A stretch of DNA of 64,000 bases. It comes from Micromonospora terminaliae. Lineage in GTDB: Bacteria > Actinomycetota > Actinomycetes > Mycobacteriales > Micromonosporaceae. The position numbers and the translations under genes are program-made. Numbering within the stretch: the first letter of the stretch is position 1; every line of letters starts with the position of its first letter. The notes below the pieces were generated by a model, which worked only from the letters and a program-made list of their open reading frames with translations, was not told where the DNA came from and ran no database searches. This document shows, one piece after another, positions 49,414 through 58,163 of the stretch. The stretch is taken from positions 5,412,001-5,476,000 of the forward strand of contig NZ_CP045309.1 in the NCBI RefSeq assembly GCF_009671205.1. Direction: 5' to 3'.

Positions 49414-49935
49414 GTGCCCTGCACCCCGCCCCGCCCGGCCCGCCGGCACCTCCCCGTGGCGCTGGCCGCCCTGCTCGCCCTCGCCGGCTGCGGCGCTCCG
49501 CCCGAACTGAACGCCCCGACCGCGTCGGTCACCACCGCCCCGACCGCCTCCGCCACACCCACCCCCAGCGCGACGCCCGCCGCACCGGTCACCCCGACCG
49601 CTCCGGCCCGCACCGCGCCGACGCCGGACCCGACCGCCACCCCCTGCCGGTCCGGCCCGTCCGGCGACCGGGTGGTGGCCCTCCTGCGCGGCCGGGCCGG
49701 GGTGCTGCCCCGCGACGTCCGGGTCACCGTGCGGACCGGGCCGCTCTGCGCCGAGGGCTGGCAGTACACGGTGCTGGCCGTGAGCGGCCACGAGGAGCTC
49801 CAGGTGGTCACCCGGGGCCGGCCCACCGCGCTGGAACTCGTCACCGCCGGCACCGACGTCTGCGGCGTGGAGGTACGCGCCGCCGGCCCGTCCGGCATCC
49901 GGACCCTGGCCTGCGACGGCACCCCGGGTGCGTAG
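49414..49935 (+). CDS. Putative lipoprotein, function unknown
   Basis: About 173 residues. GTG 49414 follows GAGG at eight bases and yields a short basic start, then a hydrophobic segment and lipobox LALAGCG. A long Thr/Ala/Pro-rich linker (about 35-75) leads to a small conserved-looking domain (DRVVALLRGRAGVLPRDVRVTVRTGPLCAEGWQYTVLAV in pieces) with cysteine pairs. ATG 49381 would add eleven residues. It ends just before the pheA start and its end carries the pheA -10. Role unknown. Confidence 0.7.
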   Translation: MPCTPPRPARRHLPVALAALLALAGCGAPPELNAPTASVTTAPTASATPTPSATPAAPVTPTAPARTAPTPDPTATPCRSGPSGDRVVALLRGRAGVLPRDVRVTVRTGPLCAEGWQYTVLAVSGHEELQVVTRGRPTALELVTAGTDVCGVEVRAAGPSGIRTLACDGTPGA

Positions 49936-49938
49936 TCT
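49933..49938 (+). promoter_or_regulatory. -10 element (TAGTCT) of pheA, leaderless
   Basis: TAGTCT overlaps the stop codon of the lipoprotein gene and ends seven bases before ATG 49946. Confidence 0.5.
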
Positions 49939-49945
49939 GGTCGAC

Positions 49946-50902
49946 ATGCCGGGAACACCGCCGACCCGCTTCGTCTACCTCGGTCCCGAGGGCACCTTCG
50001 CCGAGCAGGCGCTGCGCACCGTCCCCGCGGCCGAGCGGGGTGACCGGACGCCGGCCCGCAGCGTGGGCGAGGCGCTGGACGCCGTACGGGCGGGCGAGGC
50101 GGACGCGGCGCTGGTGCCGCTGGAGAACTCGATCGGCGGCGCGGTGGGGGTGACCCTGGACGAGCTGGCCGAGGGCGAACCCCTGGTGATCACCCGCGAG
50201 GTGATCCTGCCCGTCGAGTTCGTGCTCGCCGCCCGGTCCGGGGTGGCGCTGGCCGACGTGCACAGCGTGGCGGCACACCCGCAGGCCTCCACCCAGTGTC
50301 GGGGCTGGCTCCGCGACCACCTGCCCGACGCCACGGTGGTGGACGTGCTCTCCAACGGCGCCGCCGCGGCGGGCGCGGCGAGCGGCGAGTACGACGCCGC
50401 CATCTGCGCCCCGATCGGCGCCACCCGGCACCGGCTGCCCGTGCTCGCCGACAAGATCGCCGATCACCCGGACGCGGTGACCCGGTTCGCGCTGGTCTCC
50501 CGCCCCGGCCCGCCCCCGCCACCGACCGGCGACGACGTGACCTCGCTGGCCGTCTACATCGCACACGACCGGGTCGGCGCGCTGCTGTCGGTGCTCACGG
50601 AGCTGGCCACCCGCGGGGTGAACCTTACCCGGATCGAGTCCCGCCCCACCGGCGAGGCGCTGGGCCGGTACGTCTTCTTCCTGGACTGCACGGGGCACGT
50701 CGCCGACGTACGCCTCGGCGAGGCGTTGCAGGGGCTGCGCCGGGTGTGCGCGGACGTGCGCTTCCTCGGGTCGTACCCCCGGCACCGGTGGAGCCCGGCG
50801 GCGGGCGACCGGCCGGTTCCCGCTCCGGCCGGCCTGTCCGACGCCGACTACGCGGACGCGGCGGCCTGGCTGGCCCGGCTGCGGGCCGGCGAGCTGAACT
50901 GA
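49946..50902 (+). CDS. pheA: Prephenate dehydratase
   Basis: A 318-residue enzyme that converts prephenate to phenylpyruvate in phenylalanine synthesis. N-terminal YLGPEGTFAEQAL, central LVPLENSIGGAVG and the catalytic T-R-F motif in VTRFALVSR (about 175-183), then an ACT regulatory domain (about 195-275) with GALLSVLTELATRGVNLTRIESRP (in pieces), where the ESRP motif binds phenylalanine for feedback control. ATG 49946 is supported by the -10 element. It is monofunctional, with no chorismate mutase domain. Confidence 0.95.
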   Translation: MPGTPPTRFVYLGPEGTFAEQALRTVPAAERGDRTPARSVGEALDAVRAGEADAALVPLENSIGGAVGVTLDELAEGEPLVITREVILPVEFVLAARSGVALADVHSVAAHPQASTQCRGWLRDHLPDATVVDVLSNGAAAAGAASGEYDAAICAPIGATRHRLPVLADKIADHPDAVTRFALVSRPGPPPPPTGDDVTSLAVYIAHDRVGALLSVLTELATRGVNLTRIESRPTGEALGRYVFFLDCTGHVADVRLGEALQGLRRVCADVRFLGSYPRHRWSPAAGDRPVPAPAGLSDADYADAAAWLARLRAGELN

Positions 50903-50908
50903 CGGCGG

Positions 50909-50933
50909 CGGGGCGCCCGGACCGGGCGCCCCG
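50909..50933. terminator. Bidirectional terminator hairpin
   Basis: A perfect ten-base-pair stem (CGGGGCGCCC and complement) with a five-base loop between the convergent pheA and AIM24 genes. Confidence 0.8.
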
Positions 50934-50945
50934 CGCACCGGCCGG

Positions 50946-51668
50946 TCACTGGAGCAGGCCGCCGAGCAGGCCACCCTGCTGCTGCTGGGCACCGCTGCCC
51001 TGCACCGGAGGCTCCTCCGAGGGCTGCACCACGACGAAGCCCTGGCCCGCGAAGCTCATGGTGAACGCCTCGCCGGTGCTGCGGCCGAGCAGCGTGCCCA
51101 GCCCGAGCTGCTCGGCCCGGTGGTAGCCGGTCTGGAGGTTGGCCGACCAGCAGACCGCGGCCTGCGGGTCGACGTAGGTGGGCTGGTCGACGTTGAGCAC
51201 GACCGGGGTGCCCTTGGTGGTGATGGCGATCCGGCCGTGGCCGGTGAAGACGCAGTTGAACAGGCCGGACGAGGATGCCATGCCGGCGCCGCCGACCATC
51301 TTGATGTCGTACTGGAGCGTGGAGTCGAAGGCCAGCACGCTGGAGCCGTTGATCGACAGGGCGTCGCCGGGCTCCAGGTCGATGATGTGCACGTCCTTGG
51401 CCAGCTCGGCGAGGAACACGTCGCCGCGCCCGGTGAGCTTCATCAGCGGCACGCCCTCACCGGTGAGCCGCTGCTTGATGAACTTGCCGATGCCGCCGGA
51501 GCCGAGGGCCTGAAACTGCACCTGCCCCTGGTAGGCGACCATGGACCCCACCCGGGCCATCGCCTCGCCGTTCAGCTCGATCTTCAGCATCTTGGAGTTC
51601 TGCAGCCGCATGCCCGGCTGCTGGGACTCCTTCTCAAGGTTCTCCGCGGAGAACAGCGCGCTGCGCAT
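50946..51668 (-). CDS. AIM24 family protein
   Basis: A 240-residue beta-rich protein of the AIM24 family: MLKIELNGEAMARVGSMVAYQGQVQF (in pieces), the GRGDVFLAELAKDVHIIDLEPGDALSINGSSVLAFDSTLQYDI stretch and SGLFNCVFTGHGRIAITTKG. A glutamine/glycine tail (about 225-240) follows. Role unknown in bacteria; the eukaryotic relative is mitochondrial. ATG 51668 has GGAGGAAAC upstream. Confidence 0.9.
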   Translation of the reverse strand: MRSALFSAENLEKESQQPGMRLQNSKMLKIELNGEAMARVGSMVAYQGQVQFQALGSGGIGKFIKQRLTGEGVPLMKLTGRGDVFLAELAKDVHIIDLEPGDALSINGSSVLAFDSTLQYDIKMVGGAGMASSSGLFNCVFTGHGRIAITTKGTPVVLNVDQPTYVDPQAAVCWSANLQTGYHRAEQLGLGTLLGRSTGEAFTMSFAGQGFVVVQPSEEPPVQGSGAQQQQGGLLGGLLQ

Positions 51669-51762
51669 GGGTTTCCTCCTGCATCGGGATGTGCCTGCAC
51701 CGGAGGTTAGGGGACCGGCGCAACAGCGCGGATCAGCCGAGCGGGGCGCGCCGTGGACCCGG

Positions 51763-52113
51763 TCAGCCCCAGCCGAGGGCGTGCAGGCGCTCGTCGTCGA
51801 TGCCGAAGTGGTGGGCGATCTCGTGCACCACCGTCACCGCCACCTCGTCCACGACGTCGTCCTCGGTGTCACAGATGCCCAGGATGGGGTTGCGGTAGAT
51901 GAGGATGCGGTCCGGCAGCACGCCGGCGTAGTCCCAGCCCCGCTCGGTGAGCGCGTGCCCCTCGTAGAGGCCGAGCAGGTCCTCGCCCGGCGGCGGGTCG
52001 TCCTCGACCAGGATGACCACGTTGCTCATCAGCCCGAGCAGCTCCTCGGGCACCTCGTCGAGCGCCTCGCCGACGAGCTCCTCGAACCGCTCCCGGCTCA
52101 TCTGCACAGCCAC
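51763..52113 (-). CDS. Minimal zincin-type metallopeptidase family protein
   Basis: A 116-residue protein with the zinc motif HEIAHHFGIDD (about 97-107; H-E-x2-H-x5-D type) and upstream strands ILIYRNPILGICDTEDDVVDEVAVTVV. This matches the short actinobacterial metallopeptidase family (DUF1025/MMPL-free minimal zincins). The substrate is not known. GTG 52113 or ATG 52101 are possible starts. Confidence 0.88.
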   Translation of the reverse strand: MAVQMSRERFEELVGEALDEVPEELLGLMSNVVILVEDDPPPGEDLLGLYEGHALTERGWDYAGVLPDRILIYRNPILGICDTEDDVVDEVAVTVVHEIAHHFGIDDERLHALGWG

Positions 52114-52147
52114 GCCGCCGGGTCACCCCTTCACGATCGGCACGCGG

Positions 52148-52184
52148 CACGGCAAGGGCGCCCGGTGGGGGCACCCTTGCCGTG
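52148..52184 (-). terminator. Terminator hairpin after the OsmC gene
   Basis: Sixteen-base arms around CACGGCAAGGG pair with one G-U type mismatch around a five-base loop, starting 11 bases past the OsmC stop on the minus strand. Confidence 0.75.
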
Positions 52185-52194
52185 TCGGACGTGG

Positions 52195-52623
52195 TCAGGC
52201 CAGGCGGGCGTTGAGCGTGATCTGCGCGCCGGGGGAGAGCAGCCGCGAGATGGGGCAGTTCTCCTTGGCCGCCTCGGCCAGCTTGGTGAACTCGGCCTCG
52301 TCCAGGCCCGGGACCTGGCCGACGGTCTCCAGGTCGATCCGGGTCACGGTCATGCCCGCGTCGGTCTTGTCGAAGTGCACCTTGGCGGTGGTCTCCACCG
52401 AGCTGTCGGTGGCACCCGCGTCGGCGAGCTGCTTGGAGAGGGCCATCGAGAAGCAGGCCGAGTGCGCGGCGCCGATCAGCTCCTCGGGGTTGGTGCCCTC
52501 GCCCTCCTCGAAGCGGGACTTGAAGGAGTAGTTGCCGGTGAGGCCGCCCTTGCCGGTGCGGACGGTGCCGGACCCCTCGGTGAGGTTGCCCTGCCAACGA
52601 GCGGAAGCGGTACGGATAGGCAT
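52195..52623 (-). CDS. OsmC-family peroxidase
   Basis: A 142-residue protein with both OsmC cysteines: AAHSACFSMAL (about 59-69) and ENCPISRLL (about 119-127). These reduce organic hydroperoxides. Opening RTASARWQGNLTEGSGTVRT and the SFKSRFEEGEGTNPEELIGAA stretch are canonical for the OsmC (rather than Ohr) branch. ATG 52623 is the natural start; the longer frame to 52980 overlaps the divergent membrane-protein gene. Confidence 0.92.
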   Translation of the reverse strand: MPIRTASARWQGNLTEGSGTVRTGKGGLTGNYSFKSRFEEGEGTNPEELIGAAHSACFSMALSKQLADAGATDSSVETTAKVHFDKTDAGMTVTRIDLETVGQVPGLDEAEFTKLAEAAKENCPISRLLSPGAQITLNARLA

Positions 52624-52741
52624 GGCACCGACGCTAACCGAAAGCGGCGGCGCGCGCACCGGCCTGCGCGCTTGCGACCCCTGTCCCGGGGTGCCGGCTG
52701 TGCCATGATTCGACGCAGGCCCGCGTACGGGAAGGTGACCG

Positions 52742-53485
52742 ATGTCCCAGGATCTCCCCATCCCCAGACAGGACAACCGGTCCGACGGCACGACCGTGGT
52801 GGAGTGGGGCGAGGCCGAACCGGCTTCGTCCGGCCGGGTCGGACGCTCGCTCGCCGGCCTGGGCCGGGACCGTCGGCTCCCACCGGTGCTCGCCGGCCTG
52901 GGCGCGGTGGCCGCGGTCGCCTCGCTCATCGGGGAGTGGCTGGTGATGACCGTGCCGAACGACGGCCCGGACGGGAACACCTCCGTCCGGCTGCCGAGCG
53001 GGGTGGCGGAGGTCGGCGGCTTCGGTGTGGCGTACCTCGTGGGACTGCTCGGCCTGGCGGTCGCCGTGGCGCTCGCGCTGCGCGGTGCGCCACCGGTCCG
53101 GCAGCACGCGCGCCTCGCCGGTCTCGGCCTCGCGGCGGCCCTGCTCGCCCTGCTGGCCGCGGCCGCCTACTCGCTGGACGAGCTGGGCCGGCGTGCCTTC
53201 TTCCTCCCGACCGAGCAGCGGTTCCAGGTGGAGCACGGCCGCGGCCTGGTCACCGCGTTCCTCGCCGTCGTGCTGCTGGCGGCCGCGCTGCACCTGTCCG
53301 GCCGGGCCGGCGCCGAGCCCGCCGGCCGGGCGGACGAGCCCGCGGCGGAGCCGGAGGCCGGTGCCTCCGACGGCTGGTCCGGCCGGGGCCGGCGCCGGGC
53401 GGCCGAGGACGAGCTGCCGCCGGCCCCCGCCGACCTGAGTGTGCAGCCCACCACACCCTTCGCCCGGCCCGAACCGCCCCGCTGA
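52742..53485 (+). CDS. Membrane protein, unknown function
   Basis: A 247-residue protein with four hydrophobic segments (about 43-60, 95-112, 120-140, 165-185), an external loop between the first two, and a long polar, proline-rich cytoplasmic tail from about 190. GGAAGGTG precedes ATG 52742. No family recognised. It is divergent from the OsmC gene. Confidence 0.75.
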   Translation: MSQDLPIPRQDNRSDGTTVVEWGEAEPASSGRVGRSLAGLGRDRRLPPVLAGLGAVAAVASLIGEWLVMTVPNDGPDGNTSVRLPSGVAEVGGFGVAYLVGLLGLAVAVALALRGAPPVRQHARLAGLGLAAALLALLAAAAYSLDELGRRAFFLPTEQRFQVEHGRGLVTAFLAVVLLAAALHLSGRAGAEPAGRADEPAAEPEAGASDGWSGRGRRRAAEDELPPAPADLSVQPTTPFARPEPPR

Positions 53486-53697
53486 CCTCCCGTTCGTCCG
53501 CCCCGGACCGACCGTCCGCCGCCCTGCACGGCCGGCCGCGAGGGGACACCGGACGGCCGCCGCGGGTTGGTGTCCGATTCGCCGAAAAGCCATGGTTGCG
53601 ACCCGTTCCGCGAGATACGGTTGCTGCCCGCCGTCCGGTGGCCGCGGCACCGAGGACCTGGACGGCCGACGCGACGGCGGCGGGCGAAGGAGGAACC

Positions 53698-54519
53698 ATG
53701 ATCCGCCCGGGACTGCCCAAGCTGATCGCCACCGACCTCGACGGCACGCTCGTCCGCAGCGACGAGACCGTCTCCGCCTACACCCACGAGGTGCTCGACC
53801 GGGTGCGGGCCGCGGGGATCCCGGTGGTCGGCGCGACCGGCCGCGGGCCCCGCCTCACCGAGCTGACCCGCAACGACATCCGCGCCGCCGACTTCCTCGT
53901 GATGGCCGGCGGGGGCCGGGTGGTCGACCAGAGCGACCCGGCGGGGCCTCTGGTGCTGCGCGACGAGCGCCTGTCCGGCACCGTGCTGGCCCGGATCCTG
54001 GCCGATCTGGAGTCGGCCGTCGGCCCGCTCACCGTGATGGTGGAGGCGTCCGACGAGCCGGACGCGCCGCTCTGGGGCGACTACCACCCGAGCTGGCCCT
54101 ATCCGGACCGGTTCGAGGCGCGCAGCCGCGCGGAGTGCCTGTCCGGCGACGTGCTCAAGGCGTTCGCGCGGACCGCCGACCACCACGTGGACGAACTGTT
54201 GTCGGTGGCCCGCCGGATCGTCCCGGCCGGGCTGGCCACGCTCACCCAGGCCGGCCTCGGCTTCGTCGAGATCTGCCCGGCCGGGGTGGACAAGTCGACC
54301 GGGCTCAGCGTGGTCGCCGAGCGGCTCGGCGTCGACCCCGCCGAGGTGCTGGTCTTCGGCGACCAGCCGAACGACCTGCCGATGTTCGAGTGGGCCGGCT
54401 GGGGTCGCGTGGCGGTGGCCAACGCGCACCCGGAGGTGCGGGCCGCCGCGGACGAGATCACGCTGCGCAACGACGACGACGGCGTCGCGGTCTACCTGGA
54501 CCGACTACTCTCCCGGTGA
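53698..54519 (+). CDS. HAD-superfamily hydrolase (Cof/IIB type)
   Basis: A 273-residue phosphatase: motif I LIATDLDGTLVRSD (nucleophile Asp about 13), motif II VVGATGR, motif III lysine in GVDKSTGLSVV and motif IV VFGDQPNDLPMFEWAG, with a IIB cap between. Acts on sugar phosphates or similar. AGGAGG lies five bases before ATG 53698. Coupled to a paralogue by a TGATG overlap. Confidence 0.9.
   Translation: MIRPGLPKLIATDLDGTLVRSDETVSAYTHEVLDRVRAAGIPVVGATGRGPRLTELTRNDIRAADFLVMAGGGRVVDQSDPAGPLVLRDERLSGTVLARILADLESAVGPLTVMVEASDEPDAPLWGDYHPSWPYPDRFEARSRAECLSGDVLKAFARTADHHVDELLSVARRIVPAGLATLTQAGLGFVEICPAGVDKSTGLSVVAERLGVDPAEVLVFGDQPNDLPMFEWAGWGRVAVANAHPEVRAAADEITLRNDDDGVAVYLDRLLSR
54506..54511 (+). 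promoter_or_regulatory. Candidate internal -10 (TACTCT) of the second HAD gene
   Basis: TACTCT lies in the 3' end of the first HAD gene and ends seven bases before ATG 54519. Confidence 0.35.
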
Positions 54520-55331
54520 TGGGAGAGGCACCTCGGCTCGTCGCGACCGACATCGACGGCACGCTGCTCCGGGACGACCGGACGCTCAGCCCGCGCACCG
54601 CCGCGGTGCTGGCCCGGATCTCCGCGGCGGGCACGCCGGTCGTGCTGGTCACCGGCCGTCCCATCCGCTGGCTCCAGCTCGTGTACGACCAGCTCGCCGA
54701 GCCGCTGCCGGCCATCTGCGCGAACGGCGCGGTGGTGTACGACCCGGTCACCGACGAGGTGCTCCGCGCCGACCCGCTCGCCCCCGAACTGCTGGCCGAG
54801 GTGGCCCGCCGGCTCCGGGCGGAGGTGCCCGGGGTGAGCTTCGCCGTGGAGATCGTGGACAGCCGGCAGATGCGGCACGAGGCGCACTACCCGCTGCGCT
54901 GGGACGCCGACGCCGACGCGATCCGGGCCATCGAGTCGCCGGAGGAGCTGCTCGCCGTCCCGGCGGTGAAGCTGCTGGCCCGGGCCGGGGAGCAGGATCC
55001 GGACGTGTTCGTCCGGGTGGTGGCCGGTGCCCTCCAGGGGCTGGCCGAGGCGACCCACTCGTCCTACAGCGGCCTGGTGGAGATCTCCGCCGCCGGTGTG
55101 ACCAAGGCGGCCGGCCTGGCCTGGTACGCGACGCGACTCGGCATCGACGAGCGGGACGTGCTGGCCTTCGGCGACATGCCGAACGACGTGCCGATGCTGA
55201 CCTGGGCCGGCCGGGCGGTGGCCGTCGCCAACGCACACCCGGCCGTCCTGGCGATCGCCGACGAGGTGACCGGGGCGAACACCGAGGACGGGGTGGCCGC
55301 GTATCTGGAGCAGGTCTTCGGGGTGGCCTGA
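54519..55331 (+). CDS. HAD-superfamily hydrolase (Cof/IIB type), paralogue
   Basis: A 270-residue phosphatase with motif I LVATDIDGTLLRDD, motif II VLVTGRP, motif III GVTKAAGLAWYA and motif IV AFGDMPNDVPMLTWAG. About as long as its neighbour and clearly related, suggesting tandem duplication. ATG 54519 overlaps the upstream stop (TGATG). Substrate unknown. Confidence 0.9.
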   Translation: MGEAPRLVATDIDGTLLRDDRTLSPRTAAVLARISAAGTPVVLVTGRPIRWLQLVYDQLAEPLPAICANGAVVYDPVTDEVLRADPLAPELLAEVARRLRAEVPGVSFAVEIVDSRQMRHEAHYPLRWDADADAIRAIESPEELLAVPAVKLLARAGEQDPDVFVRVVAGALQGLAEATHSSYSGLVEISAAGVTKAAGLAWYATRLGIDERDVLAFGDMPNDVPMLTWAGRAVAVANAHPAVLAIADEVTGANTEDGVAAYLEQVFGVA

Positions 55332-55332
55332 G

Positions 55333-55360
55333 CGGCCGGGGCGCCCTCGCGCCCCGGCCG
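55333..55360. terminator. Bidirectional terminator hairpin
   Basis: A perfect 12-base-pair stem (CGGCCGGGGCGC and complement) with a CCTC loop between the convergent HAD and proteasome-activator genes; its right arm ends inside the activator's region just before its stop. Confidence 0.8.
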
Positions 55361-55361
55361 G

Positions 55362-55943
55362 TCAGAGGTACTGGCCGGGCGCGTGGCCCTCGTTGCCCTG
55401 CGGCATGCCGGGCATACCGGGCACCATCCCGCCCGGGCCGCTGGGCAGCGCCTGCCGCCCGGAGCGCATCTGCTCCAGCTGGACGCGGGCGGCCATCTGC
55501 TGGGCCACCAGCGCGGCCTGGATGCCGTGGAACAGCCCCTCCAGCCAGCCGACCAGCTGGGCGTGGGCGATCCGCAGCTCACCCTCGCTGGGCGCCTGGT
55601 CCTCGGTGAAGGGCAGCGAGATCCGCTCCAGCTCCTCGCGCAGCTCGGGGGCGAGGCCCTCCTTCAGCTCGACGATCGAGCGCTCGTGGATCTCGCGCAT
55701 CCGGTGCCGGCTGGCGTCGTCCAGGGGCGCCGCCTTGACCTCCTCCAGCAGCTGCTTGATCATGCTGCCGATCCGCATCACCTTGGCGGGCTGCTCGACC
55801 AGGCGGGTCGGATCCTCACCCTGGCCCTCGTCGGTCTGCACCGTGCCGACCGGCCGGCCGTCCGGCCCGACCACCACCACGGTGCCGGGGATGCCATCGT
55901 TGCCCTGTTCGTCGTCCTGTCCGGCGAAGCGCGCTTCGGTCAT
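55362..55943 (-). CDS. bpa: Bacterial proteasome activator (Bpa/PafE, DUF2587)
   Basis: A 193-residue, mostly helical protein. The core (about 50-150: VMRIGSMIKQLLEEVKAAPLDD, HERSIVELKEGLAPELREELERISLPF, LRIAHAQLVGWLEGLFHGIQAALVAQQMAARVQLEQM in pieces) matches the DUF2587 family, and the C-terminus ends in GQYL, the motif that docks into the 20S proteasome and opens its gate without ATP. A Gly/Met/Pro-rich linker separates core and tail. It implies that the organism has a proteasome; those genes are not in the window. ATG 55943 is chosen; ATG 55952 is in frame. Confidence 0.93.
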   Translation of the reverse strand: MTEARFAGQDDEQGNDGIPGTVVVVGPDGRPVGTVQTDEGQGEDPTRLVEQPAKVMRIGSMIKQLLEEVKAAPLDDASRHRMREIHERSIVELKEGLAPELREELERISLPFTEDQAPSEGELRIAHAQLVGWLEGLFHGIQAALVAQQMAARVQLEQMRSGRQALPSGPGGMVPGMPGMPQGNEGHAPGQYL

Positions 55944-56024
55944 GGGACCCATCTTTACCCACCCCCACCGCCCGCACGCGCCCGGACCCGCTGCCGGGCC
56001 GCGTACCACCCGGGCGGGGCGCGC

Positions 56025-56030
56025 TACCGT
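56025..56030 (+). promoter_or_regulatory. -10 element (TACCGT) of the alpha/beta hydrolase gene, leaderless
   Basis: TACCGT ends seven bases before ATG 56038. Confidence 0.45.
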
Positions 56031-56037
56031 CGCCGTC

Positions 56038-56865
56038 ATGCCCGCAGACCCGCGCGCCGTGCTGACCCGGCCGGCCCCACCGCCGGACGCCACCGTCGCC
56101 TACGGCGACCACCCGGACCAGTGTGCCGACCTGCGCCGGCCGGCCGGCGACGGGCCGCCCCGGCGGCTGGTGGTCGTGGTGCACGGCGGTTTCTGGCGGG
56201 CCGAGTACGACCGCACCCACACCGGTCCGATGGCCGCCGCGCTGGCCGCGCTCGGCTACCCGGTCGCCCAGGTCGAGTACCGGCGCACCGGCCAGCCGGG
56301 CGGGGGCTGGCCGCACACCCTCACCGACGTGCTGACCGGGGTGGCGGCGCTGCCCGGGCTGGCCGCGGCCGCGCTGCCCGGACTGGTGGCGCCCGCCCCA
56401 CCGATCGTGGTGGGTCACTCGGCGGGTGGGCACCTGGCGCTGTACGTCGCCGCGCACGCCCCGGTCACGGTCGGCGGCGTGCTGGCGCTGGCGCCGGTCG
56501 CGGACCTCGCCGAGGCGTACCGGCTGGACCTGGACGGCGGCGCGGTGGCGGCGCTGCTCGGCGGCGGCCCGGCCGACGTCCCGGACCGGTACGCGGCCAC
56601 GGATCCATCGGCATTGGTGCCGATCCGACCACGCACGGTAGTCATGCACGGAGTTCTCGACCGGCAGGTGCCGATCACCCTCAGCCGGTCATGGGTGGCG
56701 GCGGCCCGTGCCGCCGGCAGTCCCACCACGCTGATTGAGCTGCCCGAATGTGAGCATTTCGGGCTCATCGCGCCGGACTCGGCCGCCTGGCCGCAGGTGG
56801 TGGCCGCGTTGCGGTCGCTGCACGATGATCTTCCGGGCATTGACGCAGCGTCGCCAAGCAGGTAG
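56038..56865 (+). CDS. Alpha/beta hydrolase (BD-FAE / kynurenine formamidase-like)
   Basis: A 275-residue hydrolase: oxyanion motif HGGFWRAEYD (about 51-60), nucleophile elbow GHSAGGH (about 126-132), a C-terminal acid/base region VMHGVLDRQVPI and ECEHFGLI. The HGG-W and GHSAGG set is typical of the hormone-sensitive-lipase-like esterases and kynurenine formamidases. No signal peptide. The start is supported by the leaderless -10; the longer frame crosses the proteasome-activator gene on the opposite strand. Confidence 0.87.
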   Translation: MPADPRAVLTRPAPPPDATVAYGDHPDQCADLRRPAGDGPPRRLVVVVHGGFWRAEYDRTHTGPMAAALAALGYPVAQVEYRRTGQPGGGWPHTLTDVLTGVAALPGLAAAALPGLVAPAPPIVVGHSAGGHLALYVAAHAPVTVGGVLALAPVADLAEAYRLDLDGGAVAALLGGGPADVPDRYAATDPSALVPIRPRTVVMHGVLDRQVPITLSRSWVAAARAAGSPTTLIELPECEHFGLIAPDSAAWPQVVAALRSLHDDLPGIDAASPSR

Positions 56866-56914
56866 AACGCCGAGGGGGCGTTGCACCCTGGCCGCTCCAT
56901 CGGGAAGGAATTCG

Positions 56915-58144
56915 GTGTCACAGATGAACCGCAGGCGGGCACTACAACTGCTGGCCGCACTGGGTACCACCGGACTGGCGGCAGCCTGTGGCTCCGGGAC
57001 CGACACCGCGGACGAGGCCGAGCCCGGCAGCCCGATCAAGATCGGGCTGATCGTCCCGGGCAGCGGCCCGAACAAGGTCATCGGGGACGAGATCACCAAC
57101 GGGTTCCAGACCTTCCTCACCCTCAACGAGGGCCAGCTCGGCGGCCACCCGGTGACGGTGGTGCCGGCCGAGGAGGGCGACACCGCCAAGACCGGCCAGG
57201 CCGCCGTGGACCGGCTCATCAATGAGGGCGTGCTGGCGCTCACGGGTGTGGTCAGCTCCACCGTGATGCTGGGCATCCGGGACGCCGTCGAGCAGGCACG
57301 GATCCCGCTGATCGGCTCCAACGCCTCCCCCATCAGCCTGCAGAGCGTGGTCTACATCTGGCGCACCTCGTACGTGCTGAACGAGCCGGGCGAGGCGCTC
57401 GGGGAGTACCTGCGGCAGACGCTGGACGAGTCCAGCCGGATCGCGATCTTCGGTACCAAGGGCCAGAGCAGCCAGGACGTCATCGACGGCCTCCGGCGCG
57501 GCTACGAACAGGGCGGCCGCCGGCTGACCGAGGACCCGATCTTCACGGAGGACTTCGCCAACCCCGGCAAGGGGGTCTACACGGGCTCGATCCGCAAGGC
57601 CCTGGATCGGCGGCCCGGGCCCGACGCGGTCTTCTGCCACTACACCGGCGCGCAGGCCGTGCAGTTCATCAAGCAGCTCTACGCCGCGGGTTACCGGGGC
57701 CCGGTCTACGCGCCGGGCTTCCTCACCGAGGGCACCGTGCTCAGCCAGCTCGACGACGGCGAGAAGGGTGAGGAGCGGGCGCTCATCCAGAACAACCCCA
57801 TCCGTACCGCGCTGAACTACTCGGCCGACCTGAACAACACCGCCAACCGGGTGTTCGCCTCCGCGTACCGCAAGACGTACAACGTCTCCCCCACCACCTT
57901 CGCGATGGCCTCCTACGACGCCGCGCAGGTGCTCGACAAGGCGATCCGGCTGGTCGGGGGGAACCCGACCCCGCAGCAGGTCAACCTGGCGCTCGGCAAG
58001 ATCGGGCAGGTCGACAGCCCGCGCGGCGCCTGGCAGTTCAACCAGTCGCGCACCCCGCAGCAGAAGTGGTACCTGCGCAAGGTCCAGCTCGACGGCCGCA
58101 TGCTCGCCAACGTCGTGATCAACGAGCTGGCCACGCTCGGCTGA
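56915..58144 (+). CDS. Branched-chain-amino-acid-type ABC substrate-binding lipoprotein (orphan)
   Basis: A 409-residue binding protein of the LivJ/Peripla_BP_6 type. An RRR-containing start and LAAACGSG lipobox lead to KIGLIVPGSGPNKVIGDEITNGFQTFLTLN (in pieces), VTGVVSSTVMLG-like LTGVVSSTVMLGIRDAVEQARIPLIGSNASP and the C-terminal YDAAQVLDKAIRLVGG. GTG 56915 is chosen because GGAAGGA lies six bases upstream; ATG 56924 would be too far. No permease or ATPase genes are near, so it may serve a distant transporter or signal a receptor. Confidence 0.88.
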   Translation: MSQMNRRRALQLLAALGTTGLAAACGSGTDTADEAEPGSPIKIGLIVPGSGPNKVIGDEITNGFQTFLTLNEGQLGGHPVTVVPAEEGDTAKTGQAAVDRLINEGVLALTGVVSSTVMLGIRDAVEQARIPLIGSNASPISLQSVVYIWRTSYVLNEPGEALGEYLRQTLDESSRIAIFGTKGQSSQDVIDGLRRGYEQGGRRLTEDPIFTEDFANPGKGVYTGSIRKALDRRPGPDAVFCHYTGAQAVQFIKQLYAAGYRGPVYAPGFLTEGTVLSQLDDGEKGEERALIQNNPIRTALNYSADLNNTANRVFASAYRKTYNVSPTTFAMASYDAAQVLDKAIRLVGGNPTPQQVNLALGKIGQVDSPRGAWQFNQSRTPQQKWYLRKVQLDGRMLANVVINELATLG

Positions 58145-58163
58145 CCCGCCTCCGGCACGCGAG

